From the NCBI RefSeq assembly GCF_901827155.1, contig NZ_LR594659.1, positions 2,480,001 to 2,544,000 on the forward strand: a stretch of 64,000 nucleotides of DNA, in the 5' to 3' direction. The stretch comes from Variovorax sp. PBL-H6. GTDB taxonomy: Bacteria > Pseudomonadota > Gammaproteobacteria > Burkholderiales > Burkholderiaceae_C. A program made the translations under genes and the position numbers. Below, in pieces: positions 40,364 through 48,963 of the stretch (the first letter of the stretch is position 1; each line of letters starts with the position of its first letter). Under the pieces are notes generated by a model that worked only from the letters and a program-made list of their open reading frames with translations, did no database searches and was not told where the DNA came from.

Positions 40364-41274
40364 TCGTGCTCCATGGCTCGGGTGAGTTGCAGGACTTGCT
40401 GCACCTGCTGGGTGATCGCTGCCGGCGCCGGCGCCGTCCCGTCCAGAACGCGGCGCGTGTAGTCGGCCGTCGTCCGGACATCGATTTCCGCCGGCAGGCC
40501 CGGGACTTCGGACTGTGTCCCGGGCTGCTGCGCCTGCAATGGGATGCGTCGCCCCCGCACGAACCCGTCCACCTGCGCAGTGCGGCGCGGGTCGGCCACG
40601 CTCTCGCCCTCGAGCCCGCGCGAGAGCAGGGCGTTCATGCCCAGCAGTTCGAAGGTGGCGGCCATCGATTCCGCATAGGCCGGATGGGTGTAGCTGCCGA
40701 CGACCACGCAATCGCCTTCGCAGGGCTGCATCAGCTTGACCACGCTGTGCCCGGGATTGCGCAGGCCCACCACGCGGCGTACGTCGAGCAGGCGCTTGAG
40801 GCCGGGGCTCAGCAGCGCGGTCGGCGCGAACACCACTTCGCCGTCGGCGATGGGCCGCACGCGCGCGAGCGGCTGCAGGTCGAGGGCGGCGAGCACGCTG
40901 GAGGCCAGGACCCGCGCAGACTCGGTCGCGGCGCCGTGCACCAGCACGGGCAGCCCTTCGCGCGCCAGCAGCAAGGCGAGCAGGGGCGTGAGCACAGGCA
41001 ACCGGCGTGCGCCGTTGTAGCTGGGCAATACCACCACCGGCCGCCCGGTAGCCGGAAAGCGCGCCAACCGGGCGTGCGTCGCATCGAGAAAGCCCGCCAT
41101 CTCCTCGGGCGTCTCGCCCTTGATGCGCATGGCGAGGCAGAAGGCGCCGATCTCCAGGTCGGTCACGCTGCCATCGAGCACCTGGCCGAAGAGGTCGCAG
41201 GCCTGCTCGCGGTCGAGTGGCTTTGCACCGCGAGCGCCGCGGCCGATTTCCTTGATGTAGTGGCTGATTCCCAT
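40360..41274 (-). CDS. ybiB: YbiB/TrpD2-type protein (304 aa)
   Basis: Resembles anthranilate phosphoribosyltransferase (TrpD, glycosyltransferase family 3): an N-terminal helical domain with F-G-Q-V-L-D-G-S-V-T-D-L-E-I-G-A-F and a core with L-P-S-Y-N-G-A-R-R-L-P-V-L-T-P and V-G-L-R-N-P-G-H-S. It lacks the clear PRPP and anthranilate motifs of TrpD. E. coli YbiB/TrpD2 binds nucleic acid rather than making tryptophan. The start M-G-I-S-H-Y-I-K-E-I-G-R-G is the family start. Its place between nasA and cobA suggests a part in nitrate regulation, not shown. Confidence 0.9.
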   Translation of the reverse strand: MGISHYIKEIGRGARGAKPLDREQACDLFGQVLDGSVTDLEIGAFCLAMRIKGETPEEMAGFLDATHARLARFPATGRPVVVLPSYNGARRLPVLTPLLALLLAREGLPVLVHGAATESARVLASSVLAALDLQPLARVRPIADGEVVFAPTALLSPGLKRLLDVRRVVGLRNPGHSVVKLMQPCEGDCVVVGSYTHPAYAESMAATFELLGMNALLSRGLEGESVADPRRTAQVDGFVRGRRIPLQAQQPGTQSEVPGLPAEIDVRTTADYTRRVLDGTAPAPAAITQQVQQVLQLTRAMEHE

Positions 41275-41372
41275 GGGTTCGCGAATTGTCCCGCAAGCCT
41301 TATGCCGCACGGCGCGGTCGCTTATGCCCCGGCGTGCAGCAGGGACGAGGGCTGCACCGCGCATCGACAGCC

Positions 41373-44168
41373 TCATGAGGCGCTCGCCAGTGCAGGGCTC
41401 GCCCGCACCATGCGCTTGAGCTCGGGCAGGCAGGAGCCGCAGTTGGTGCCGCACTTCAGCGCGCCCTGCAGCGCGTCGAGACGCTCGCCGTCCGAACCCG
41501 ATGTGTCCGCCAGCCGTTCTTCGATGGCAGTCTTCGTGATGCCGAAGCAACTGCAAACGGTCTTGCCACGCGCGGCGACGCCGGCCGGGGCCGCCGCGCC
41601 CGGCTTCAGCAACTGGCGTCCGTAGGCCTGGGCGGGCAGCCGATCCTGCAGGACCGCCTTGATCCAGGCTTCGGCGCGCGTGTCGCCGGCCAGCAGGAAA
41701 GCTTCGAGACGCGCGTTTTCTCCATCGCGCACCAGGCGAGCCGCCCGCCGCTGGCCATGCTTCCTGTCGGCATAGCGCAGGCTGTCGGCGCCGTCGAGCG
41801 CGAGCAGCCCTTCGATGCGGGCGAGCAGATGGTCGGGCGGCGCTTCGTACGCGGCGGCGCGCAACAGCACGCCGGTGCGTTCCGGTCCGCCGCCTTGCAG
41901 GGCGCCGCCGGTGCCGAAGGGCACGCAGCTCGCGAAGGCAAAGAAAGGCATCAGCGCGCGCAAAGCCTCTCGCACGCGCAGGGCCGCGTCGTCCGGCAGC
42001 CAGCCCATCGCCAGCAGGGACCAGGGCAGCTCGGCCTTGAGGATCTTGACGGCCGCATGCTTGAGCTCTGGCTGCTTCGAATCGGGGCAGAAGGCAGGTG
42101 TGGTGAGCACGTTGACACCGGCCAGCCGTTCGCCCGTGCTCGACCGGCCGCTCAGGTACTCGCCGCCCCAGTGCATGGCGATGAAGGCTTGGCTCAGGCC
42201 CAGGTCCGTGCTGCCGGCCACGGGCAGCACGATCGACCCGCGCCGCGAGGTGACGTGCACCAGCTCGCCTTCGCGCAGCTGCCGGCGCACCATGTCCTGT
42301 GGATGCATCTGGACCGAGGGCTCGGGCACGTGGCCGAACAGCCGGCCCAGGGTGCCGGTGCGGCTCATGCCATGCCATTGGTCGCGCAGCCGGCCGGTGG
42401 TAAGGGAGAAGGGGTGGCGCGCATCGCGCGGCTCGGCCACCGGCTTGTAGGGGACGTCGGCAAAGCGGGCGCGGCCATCGGGCGTCGGGAAGACGCCGTC
42501 CTCGTAGAGCCGCACGCGACCGGTGGGTTCGCCTTTGCGCAGCGGCCACTGCTGCGGCGCGGCATCGAGCATGACGTAGCTCATGCCGGTGATGTCGAGG
42601 TCGCGACCGCGGGTGCTTTCGCGATGTTCGTTCCATACCGATTCTGCGTCGGCGTACGGAAACAGCGTGTCCATGCGCCCGAGCCGCGCTTCGAGCCGTC
42701 GCGCGAAGTCGCGGGCGATCACCCAGTCATCGCGCGTCTCGCCGGGCCGCGCCACGGCATTGCGCACGCGCGAGATTCGGCGCTCGCTGTTGGTGACGGT
42801 GCCGTCCTTCTCGCCCCAGGTGGTGGCAGGCAGCAGCAGGTCGGCGTAGTCGCAGGTCGCGGTGGTCGAGAAGGCCTCCTGCACCACGACGAACTCGCAG
42901 CGCTCGAGTGCGCGCCGCACCGTGGCCTGGTCGGGCAGGGACTGGGCGGGGTTGGTGCATGCGACCCAGAGTGCGCGGATCTCGCCGTCCGCCGCGGCCT
43001 GGAACATTTCCACGGCGGTCTTGCCGGGTTTTTCCGGCACCGAGGGCACACCCCATAGCGCGGCCACCTCGGCACGGTGCACGGGATTCGCGAGATCGCG
43101 ATGCGCCGACAGCAGGTTGGCCAGTCCGCCCACTTCGCGCCCGCCCATCGCATTCGGCTGGCCCGTCAGCGAGAAGGGCCCTGCGCCGGGCTTGCCGATC
43201 TGGCCGGTCGCAAGATGCAGGTTGATCAGCGCCGCATTCTTCGCGGTGCCCGAACTGGACTGGTTGAGGCCTTGGCAGTAGAGGCTCAGTGTCGTGGCGG
43301 AGGTGGCGAAGAGGCGCGCGGCCTCGAGCAGGTCTTCCTTGGCGATGCCGCAAACCTGCGCCACGCGCTCGGGCGTGCAATCGCGCACCGTGCGCTTGAG
43401 TTCGTCGAAGCCGCTGGTATGGGCTGCGATATAGGCCGCATCGGTCCAGCCTTCCCACAGCATCAGGTGCAGCATGCCATGGAAGAGCATCACGTCGGTG
43501 CCGGGCTGCAGCGCGAGGTGCAGGTCGGCAATCTCGCAGGTGTCGGTTCGGCGTGGGTCGGCCACGACGATCCTCATCGCCGGGTTGGCTGCCTTCGCAT
43601 CCTCGATGCGGCGGAACAGGATGGGGTGCGCCCATGCCGTGTTGCTGCCGGCAATGAAGAGGCATTGCGCGTGCTGGAAGTCGTCGTAGCAAGCGGGCGG
43701 GGCATCGGCGCCCAGCGTCTTCTTGTAGGCCGCCACCGCGCTGCTCATGCACAGGCGCGAGTTGGTGTCGATGTTGTTGGTGCCGACCAGGCCCTTGGCC
43801 AGCTTGTTGAAGACGTAGTAGTCCTCGGTCAGCAACTGGCCGGAGACGTAGAAGCCGACGGCGTCCGGGCCGTGCTCGCGGATGACCTGGGCGAACTTGT
43901 CGGCGGCAGCGTCGAGCGCGGTGTCCCAGTCGATGCTTTGCGGCGTTGCACCTCGCTGGGCACGGTGCATGGGCTGCAGTAGGCGCGTCTGCATCGTGAC
44001 CGCCGCGGTGGCGGTGAGATGCAGGGTGGAGCCCTTGGTGCAGAGCCGGCCGAAGTTGGCAGGATGATCCGGATCGCCGCGCACGCCGGTGATCTGGTCG
44101 CCTTCGGATTCGATGATCACACCGCAGCCCACGCCACAGTAGGGGCAGGCGGAGCGGGTTTCTTTCAT
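41373..44168 (-). CDS. nasA: Assimilatory nitrate reductase catalytic subunit (931 aa)
   Basis: A cytoplasmic molybdopterin enzyme that reduces nitrate to nitrite. The N-terminal [4Fe-4S] site is C-P-Y-C-G-V-G-C-G with a later L-C-T-K-G. Mo-bis-MGD domains follow (D-T-N-S-R-L-C-M-S-S, G-S-N-T-A-W-A-H-P). A C-terminal molydopterin-binding beta barrel contains L-T-T-G-R-L-R-D-Q-W-H. The last 65 residues are a BFD-type [2Fe-2S] domain, C-S-C-F-G-I-T-K-T-A-I ... C-G-T-N-C-G-S-C. No FAD domain is fused, so the electron donor is separate. Start ATG 44168; 10 nt after nirD. Confidence 0.96.
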   Translation of the reverse strand: MKETRSACPYCGVGCGVIIESEGDQITGVRGDPDHPANFGRLCTKGSTLHLTATAAVTMQTRLLQPMHRAQRGATPQSIDWDTALDAAADKFAQVIREHGPDAVGFYVSGQLLTEDYYVFNKLAKGLVGTNNIDTNSRLCMSSAVAAYKKTLGADAPPACYDDFQHAQCLFIAGSNTAWAHPILFRRIEDAKAANPAMRIVVADPRRTDTCEIADLHLALQPGTDVMLFHGMLHLMLWEGWTDAAYIAAHTSGFDELKRTVRDCTPERVAQVCGIAKEDLLEAARLFATSATTLSLYCQGLNQSSSGTAKNAALINLHLATGQIGKPGAGPFSLTGQPNAMGGREVGGLANLLSAHRDLANPVHRAEVAALWGVPSVPEKPGKTAVEMFQAAADGEIRALWVACTNPAQSLPDQATVRRALERCEFVVVQEAFSTTATCDYADLLLPATTWGEKDGTVTNSERRISRVRNAVARPGETRDDWVIARDFARRLEARLGRMDTLFPYADAESVWNEHRESTRGRDLDITGMSYVMLDAAPQQWPLRKGEPTGRVRLYEDGVFPTPDGRARFADVPYKPVAEPRDARHPFSLTTGRLRDQWHGMSRTGTLGRLFGHVPEPSVQMHPQDMVRRQLREGELVHVTSRRGSIVLPVAGSTDLGLSQAFIAMHWGGEYLSGRSSTGERLAGVNVLTTPAFCPDSKQPELKHAAVKILKAELPWSLLAMGWLPDDAALRVREALRALMPFFAFASCVPFGTGGALQGGGPERTGVLLRAAAYEAPPDHLLARIEGLLALDGADSLRYADRKHGQRRAARLVRDGENARLEAFLLAGDTRAEAWIKAVLQDRLPAQAYGRQLLKPGAAAPAGVAARGKTVCSCFGITKTAIEERLADTSGSDGERLDALQGALKCGTNCGSCLPELKRMVRASPALASAS

Positions 44169-44178
44169 GGCCGTCCTT

Positions 44179-44610
44179 CTACGCCTGCACGCCGTGGGGC
44201 GCCTGCACGTCGAAGCTTTCGTCGCCGAGCTTGCCGGCCGTCGCGGTGCCCGGGCCCGCGCGAGGCGGGGCGAGGTCGAGCGCGAGCGTTGCCAGTTCGC
44301 GTGCGTCCAGCATGACCTGCTCGCCTTCGACCTTGCACGCGAAGCGTGGCGTGCAGCCTTCGTCCGGCGCCTTCGCGCACCCGTCGTCAAGCCCGATCGC
44401 CCAGTTGTGCAGCGGGCAGGCCACGCTGGTGCCGAACACGATCCCCTGCGACAGCGGCCCGCCCTTGTGCGGGCAGCGGTCGAGCAGTGCGAACACCTGG
44501 TTGTCGGCATTGCGAAACACCGCGACATCGACGCCCACGGGCCGCGCCACGCGCCGCGCGCCCAGCACGGGAATGTCGTCGACGCGGCAGATGGCCTTCC
44601 ATTCACTCAT
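44179..44610 (-). CDS. nirD: Nitrite reductase small subunit NirD (143 aa)
   Basis: A Rieske-type protein. The cluster ligands appear as C-P-H-K-G-G-P-L and C-P-L-H-N-W (C-x-H ... C-x-x-H). ATG 44610 (M-S-E-W-K-A-I-C) matches the family start. It lies 13 nt after nirB and 10 nt before nasA. It associates with NirB in the NADH-dependent reduction of nitrite to ammonium. The extended C-terminus (about 35 residues) is Ala/Gly-rich. Confidence 0.95.
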   Translation of the reverse strand: MSEWKAICRVDDIPVLGARRVARPVGVDVAVFRNADNQVFALLDRCPHKGGPLSQGIVFGTSVACPLHNWAIGLDDGCAKAPDEGCTPRFACKVEGEQVMLDARELATLALDLAPPRAGPGTATAGKLGDESFDVQAPHGVQA

Positions 44611-44623
44611 GGTTGTGGTCCTT

Positions 44624-47098
44624 TCAAACAGCTTGGGCGGCATGGGCAGCTTGGGTGGCGATGTCGACGACAGCGACCGGCGTGAATTGCCGCACGTCGA
44701 CCGAAGCCTGGCTCGACTCGAACCATGGATCGGGCTCGCCGTCGAGCGCGAACTGCAGCCGCTCCCACAAGGCCTGGCGGCCATCGGCGTCCTCGACGAT
44801 GCGCTTCTTCACATAGTCCAGCCCCACGCGCCCGATGTAGTGCACCGTACGCTCGAGATACCAGCCCTCCTCGCGGTAGAGCTGCAGGAAGGCGCCCGCA
44901 TACGCCATCACCTCCTCCGAGGTCTTGAGCTTGACCAGGAACTGCGCCACCTCGGTCTTGATGCCGCCGTTGCCCCCCACGTAGATCTCCCAGCCCGAGT
45001 CGACGCCGATCACCCCCACGTCCTTGATGCCGGCCTCGGCGCAGTTGCGCGGGCAACCCGAGACCGCGAGCTTGACCTTGTGCGGCGCGTACATGGCCCA
45101 CAGCGCGCGCTCCAGGTCCTTGCCCATCTGGGTCGAGTCTTGCGTGCCGAAGCGGCACCATTCGCTGCCCACGCAGGTCTTCACCGTCCGCAGCGACTTG
45201 GCGTACGCGAAGCCCGAGGGCATGCCGATGTCCTTCCAGACATTGGCCAGGTCCTCCTTCTTCACGCCCAGCAGGTCGATGCGCTGGCCGCCGGTGACCT
45301 TGACCGTCGGGATCTGGTACTTGTCGGCCGCGTCCGCGATGCGCCGCAGCTCGTCCGGCGTGGTGTGGCCGCCCCACATGCGCGGGATCACCGAATAGGT
45401 GCCGTCCTTCTGGATGTTGGCGTGGCTGCGCTCGTTGATGAAGCGGCTCTGCGGGTCGTCCTTCGCCTCCTTGGGCCAGGTCGAGATCAGGTAGTAGTTG
45501 ATCGCGGGCCGGCAGCTGGAGCAGCCGTTCGGCGTGCGCCAGCCCAGGCCGCGGTACACCTCCGCGTGGGTCAGCCAGTGCTCCTTGAGGATCGCCTCGC
45601 GCACGTCCTGGTGGCTGGTGTCGGTGCAGCCGCAGAGGGCCTTCTTCTTCGGCGCGGCCGAGTAGTCGCCGCCTGCGGTGAACATCAGGATCTGCTCCAC
45701 CAGGCCGGTGCACGATCCGCAGGAGGCGCTGGCCTTGGTGTGCTTCTTGACTTCTTCCAGCGTGAACAGGCCCTTGTCCTTGATCGCCTTGCAGATGGTG
45801 CCCTTGTTGACGCCGTTGCAGCCGCAGACCTCGGCATCGTCCGGCATGCTGGCCGCCTTGCTATGGCCCTCGTGCCCGGTGTCGCCGATGTTCGACTCGC
45901 CGAACATCAGCTTGTCGCGGATGTCGTTCACGCTGCGGCCGTCGCGCAGCAGCTTGAAGTACCAGCTGCCATCCACCGTGTCGCCGTACAGGCAGGCGCC
46001 GACCAGCTTGTCTTCCTTGATCACGAGCTTCTTGTAGACGCCGCCGAAGGGATCGCTCATCACGATCTCCTCGCAGCCTTCGCCGCCCATGAAGTTGCCG
46101 GCGGAGAAGAGATCGATGCCGGTCACCTTGAGCTTGGTGGACGTGAGCGAGCCCGAGTAGCGCCCGATGCCGAAGTGCGCCAGGTGGTTGGCCGCCACCT
46201 TCGCCTGCTCGAACAGCGGCGCGACCAGCCCGTAGGCGATGCCGCGATGTGCCGCGCATTCGCCGACCGAGTAGATGCGCGCATCGGTCACCGTCTGCAT
46301 CGTGTCGTTGACCACGATGCCCCGATCGCAGTGCAGGCGCATCTTCTGCGCGAGCTCGACGTTGGGCCGGATGCCCACGGCCATCACCACCAGGTCGGCT
46401 GCCACTTCGGTCCCGTCCTTGAAGCGGATCGCCTTGACGCGGCCATCCTCGCCACCCATCAGTTCCTGCGTCTGCGCGCCGATCAGGAACTTCAGCCCGC
46501 GGTCCTCCAGCGACTTCTGCAGGAGCTTGCCTGCCACGTCGTCGAGCTGGCGCTCCATCAGCCACGGCATCACGTGCACCACCGTCACGTTCATGCCGCG
46601 CAGCATCAGGCCGTTGGCGGCTTCCAGGCCCAGCAGGCCACCGCCGATGACGACCGCGTTCCTGTGCGTCCTGGCGGTCTCGATCATGTAGTCGGTGTCT
46701 GCGATGTCGCGGTAGGCGATCACGCCCTTCAGGTCCTTGCCGGGCACCGGCAGCATGAAGGGGTTGGAGCCGGTGCACAACAGCAGGCGGTCGTACTCGG
46801 CCTCGGTGCCGTCCTCGGCACGAACGATGCGCTTGACGCGGTCGACCTCGGTCACCTTCTTGCCGGCATGCAGGGTGATGTTGTTCTCGGCGTACCACTC
46901 CCAGCTGTTGAGGATGATCTCGTCGACCGTCTGTTCGCCAGCGAGCACCGGCGACAGGAGGATGCGGTTGTAGTTGGGATGCGGCTCGGCGCCGAAGACG
47001 GTGATGTCGTAGAGCTCGGGCTCGATCTTGAGCAGCTCCTCGACGGTACGCACGCCGGCCATGCCGTTGCCGACCATCACGAGTTTCATCTTCTTCAT
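44624..47098 (-). CDS. nirB: Nitrite reductase large subunit NirB (824 aa)
   Basis: An NADH-dependent siroheme nitrite reductase. N-terminal FAD/NAD domain with V-G-N-G-M-A-G-V-R-T and V-I-G-G-G-L-L-G-L-E-A. Two BFD-like [2Fe-2S] segments: C-G-C-N-G-V-N-K-G ... C-G-S-C and C-G-C-T-D-T-S-H ... G-C-S-S-C. The sulfite/nitrite reductase domain ends with V-G-S-E-W-C-R-F-G-T and V-S-G-C-P-R-N-C-A-E, the [4Fe-4S]-siroheme cysteines. ATG 47098; a second Met 9 nt later (M-K-L-V-M-V) is possible. First gene of nirB-nirD-nasA-ybiB-cobA; divergent from the kinase gene with a 66-bp gap. Confidence 0.97.
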   Translation of the reverse strand: MKKMKLVMVGNGMAGVRTVEELLKIEPELYDITVFGAEPHPNYNRILLSPVLAGEQTVDEIILNSWEWYAENNITLHAGKKVTEVDRVKRIVRAEDGTEAEYDRLLLCTGSNPFMLPVPGKDLKGVIAYRDIADTDYMIETARTHRNAVVIGGGLLGLEAANGLMLRGMNVTVVHVMPWLMERQLDDVAGKLLQKSLEDRGLKFLIGAQTQELMGGEDGRVKAIRFKDGTEVAADLVVMAVGIRPNVELAQKMRLHCDRGIVVNDTMQTVTDARIYSVGECAAHRGIAYGLVAPLFEQAKVAANHLAHFGIGRYSGSLTSTKLKVTGIDLFSAGNFMGGEGCEEIVMSDPFGGVYKKLVIKEDKLVGACLYGDTVDGSWYFKLLRDGRSVNDIRDKLMFGESNIGDTGHEGHSKAASMPDDAEVCGCNGVNKGTICKAIKDKGLFTLEEVKKHTKASASCGSCTGLVEQILMFTAGGDYSAAPKKKALCGCTDTSHQDVREAILKEHWLTHAEVYRGLGWRTPNGCSSCRPAINYYLISTWPKEAKDDPQSRFINERSHANIQKDGTYSVIPRMWGGHTTPDELRRIADAADKYQIPTVKVTGGQRIDLLGVKKEDLANVWKDIGMPSGFAYAKSLRTVKTCVGSEWCRFGTQDSTQMGKDLERALWAMYAPHKVKLAVSGCPRNCAEAGIKDVGVIGVDSGWEIYVGGNGGIKTEVAQFLVKLKTSEEVMAYAGAFLQLYREEGWYLERTVHYIGRVGLDYVKKRIVEDADGRQALWERLQFALDGEPDPWFESSQASVDVRQFTPVAVVDIATQAAHAAQAV

Positions 47099-47164
47099 GG
47101 GTGGACCTTTCTGGACTCAAGCAAAGTGGGTGTGCATGGCGCACTGCGTAGACAATCGCGCGCC

Positions 47165-48931
47165 ATGAGCTTCGAGGTGGAAATCGGCTACAGCAGCCAT
47201 CGCGGGCCGCGCCCGCAGAACGAGGACTTCGCCGGCGCGGTGCATGCGCCGCGCGGCGAGGAGTCGCGCGGGTTGATCGCAGCCATTGCCGACGGCGTCT
47301 CTTCCGGCGGGCACGGGCTGGAGGCGGCGCAGACCACCGTGATCGGACTGCTGGGCGACTACTTCGCCACCCCCGACACCTGGGAGCCGACCGCGGCCAT
47401 GGACCGCCTGATCGCCGCCCAGAACGCCTGGCTGGCCGACCACAACCGGCGCCGCCGCCACGACAGCGCCATGACCACGCTGACGGCGCTGGCCCTGCAC
47501 GGCCAGAGCTACACGCTGGCCCACGTGGGCGACACGCGCGCCTGGCGCGTGCGCAAGGGCGAGGGCGCCGCCACGCCGCTGACCGTCGACCATGCGCTGG
47601 ACCATCCCGACCTGCGCAGCCGCCTGACGCGCGCCGTGGGCCTGGACGACCACGTGCGCGTCGACTACCTGCAGGGCGAGCTGCGCGTGGGTGACTGCTT
47701 CGTGCTCAGCACCGATGGCGTGCACGGCGTGCTCAAGCCGGCGCGCGTCGCCGAGCTCGCGCTGGTCCTCGGCGCGCAGCAGGCCAGCGATGCGCTGGTC
47801 GATGCCGCCATCGCGGCCGGCACCCGCGACAACGCGACCGCACTGGTCATCCGCGTGCTGGGCCTGGATGCGCGCCAGCTGCACGACGAGTTGGGCGATG
47901 CACGCCGGCTCGCGCCGCCCGCGGCGCTGAAGGTGGGCGATGTGCTCGACGGCTATGCGATCACGGCGTTGGTCGCCGACAACGGTGTCCATCGGCTCTA
48001 CCAGGCGCGTCATCTGCAAAGCCGCGCCCTGGTAGCCATCAAGACCCTGCATCCATCGCGCGGCAGCGACCCGGAGGAACGCGCCATGCTGGCGCACGAG
48101 GCCTGGCTCGGTCTGCGCGTGGGCGCCGCCCGGTCGCACGAGGGCGCTCGCACCGCAGCCGAAGCCGAAGGGGGCCCGATGTACGCACGTGGCGGGCACG
48201 GCTTCGTGCGCGTGCACGAGCGCGCCGGCGACGCCAGCGCGCTCTATACGGTGTTCGACTGGCACGGCGGCCGCACCATCGAGCAGATGCTGCAGGCCGG
48301 CACGCGGCCGGCGGTCGGCGAAGTGGTCGCGGCGGCGGTCCAGGTCTGCAAGGCCCTGGGCCGGCTGCACCGCCACGGCGTGGTGCACCGGGACATCAAG
48401 CCCGGCAACCTGCACCTGGGCGACGACGGCTGCTGGCGCATCCTCGACCTGGGCGTGGCGCTCTCGGGCCGGGAGGGCGCGGCCCAGCGCGAGTTGCATG
48501 CGGGCACGCCCAGCTTCATGAATCCGGAGCAATGGGAAGGCGCCGCGCCCGACGCCGGCAGCGACCTGTTCGCGCTCGGCGTGGTGCTCTACCAATGGCT
48601 CTGTGGGCGCCTGCCTTATGGCGAAATCGAGCCCTACCAGGCCGCGCGATACCGGCGCGACCCGGCCGCCCTGTCGCGCATCCGGCCCGACGTGCCGGTC
48701 TGGCTCGACCACCTGGTGCGCAAGGCGGTGGCCCGCGACGCGCATCAGCGCTTCGAGACCGCCGAGGAAATGCTGCTGGCCCTGGAGCGCGGCGCCGCCC
48801 GTCCGGTCGGCGCACCGGCCCCCACGCCGCTCGTGCGCCGCGATCCCGCCTTGCTGTGGAAGCTCGCGCTGGCCGCGTCGCTGCTGTTCAACGCGCTGCT
48901 CGTCTACTGGCTGTTGTTCCTGCCGCGCTGA
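47165..48931 (+). CDS. Fused PP2C phosphatase / Ser-Thr protein kinase, membrane-anchored (588 aa)
   Basis: Residues 1-240 form a PP2C domain (A-I-A-D-G-V-S-S-G-G-H-G; V-G-D-T-R-A-W-R; L-S-T-D-G-V-H-G; R-D-N-A-T-A-L-V-I, the metal Asp positions). Residues about 262-545 form a Hanks-type kinase: V-A-I-K lysine, H-R-D-I-K-P-G-N catalytic loop, and D-L-G in place of D-F-G. A single C-terminal transmembrane segment (L-A-L-A-A-S-L-L-F-N-A-L-L-V-Y-W) and a short R end follow. Opposed domains in one chain suggest a switch that both sets and erases phosphorylation. Lies inside the nitrate island, divergent from nirB and convergent with narK. Its partners are unknown. Confidence 0.93.
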   Translation: MSFEVEIGYSSHRGPRPQNEDFAGAVHAPRGEESRGLIAAIADGVSSGGHGLEAAQTTVIGLLGDYFATPDTWEPTAAMDRLIAAQNAWLADHNRRRRHDSAMTTLTALALHGQSYTLAHVGDTRAWRVRKGEGAATPLTVDHALDHPDLRSRLTRAVGLDDHVRVDYLQGELRVGDCFVLSTDGVHGVLKPARVAELALVLGAQQASDALVDAAIAAGTRDNATALVIRVLGLDARQLHDELGDARRLAPPAALKVGDVLDGYAITALVADNGVHRLYQARHLQSRALVAIKTLHPSRGSDPEERAMLAHEAWLGLRVGAARSHEGARTAAEAEGGPMYARGGHGFVRVHERAGDASALYTVFDWHGGRTIEQMLQAGTRPAVGEVVAAAVQVCKALGRLHRHGVVHRDIKPGNLHLGDDGCWRILDLGVALSGREGAAQRELHAGTPSFMNPEQWEGAAPDAGSDLFALGVVLYQWLCGRLPYGEIEPYQAARYRRDPAALSRIRPDVPVWLDHLVRKAVARDAHQRFETAEEMLLALERGAARPVGAPAPTPLVRRDPALLWKLALAASLLFNALLVYWLLFLPR

Positions 48932-48963
48932 GCGGAGGAGGAGAGTGCTGTAGCGCATGGCCT

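Noticed and set aside
44231..47164. Upstream in-frame extension of the kinase gene by almost 1000 codons
   Set aside because: It runs antisense through nirD and nirB. The PP2C domain starts properly at ATG 47165.
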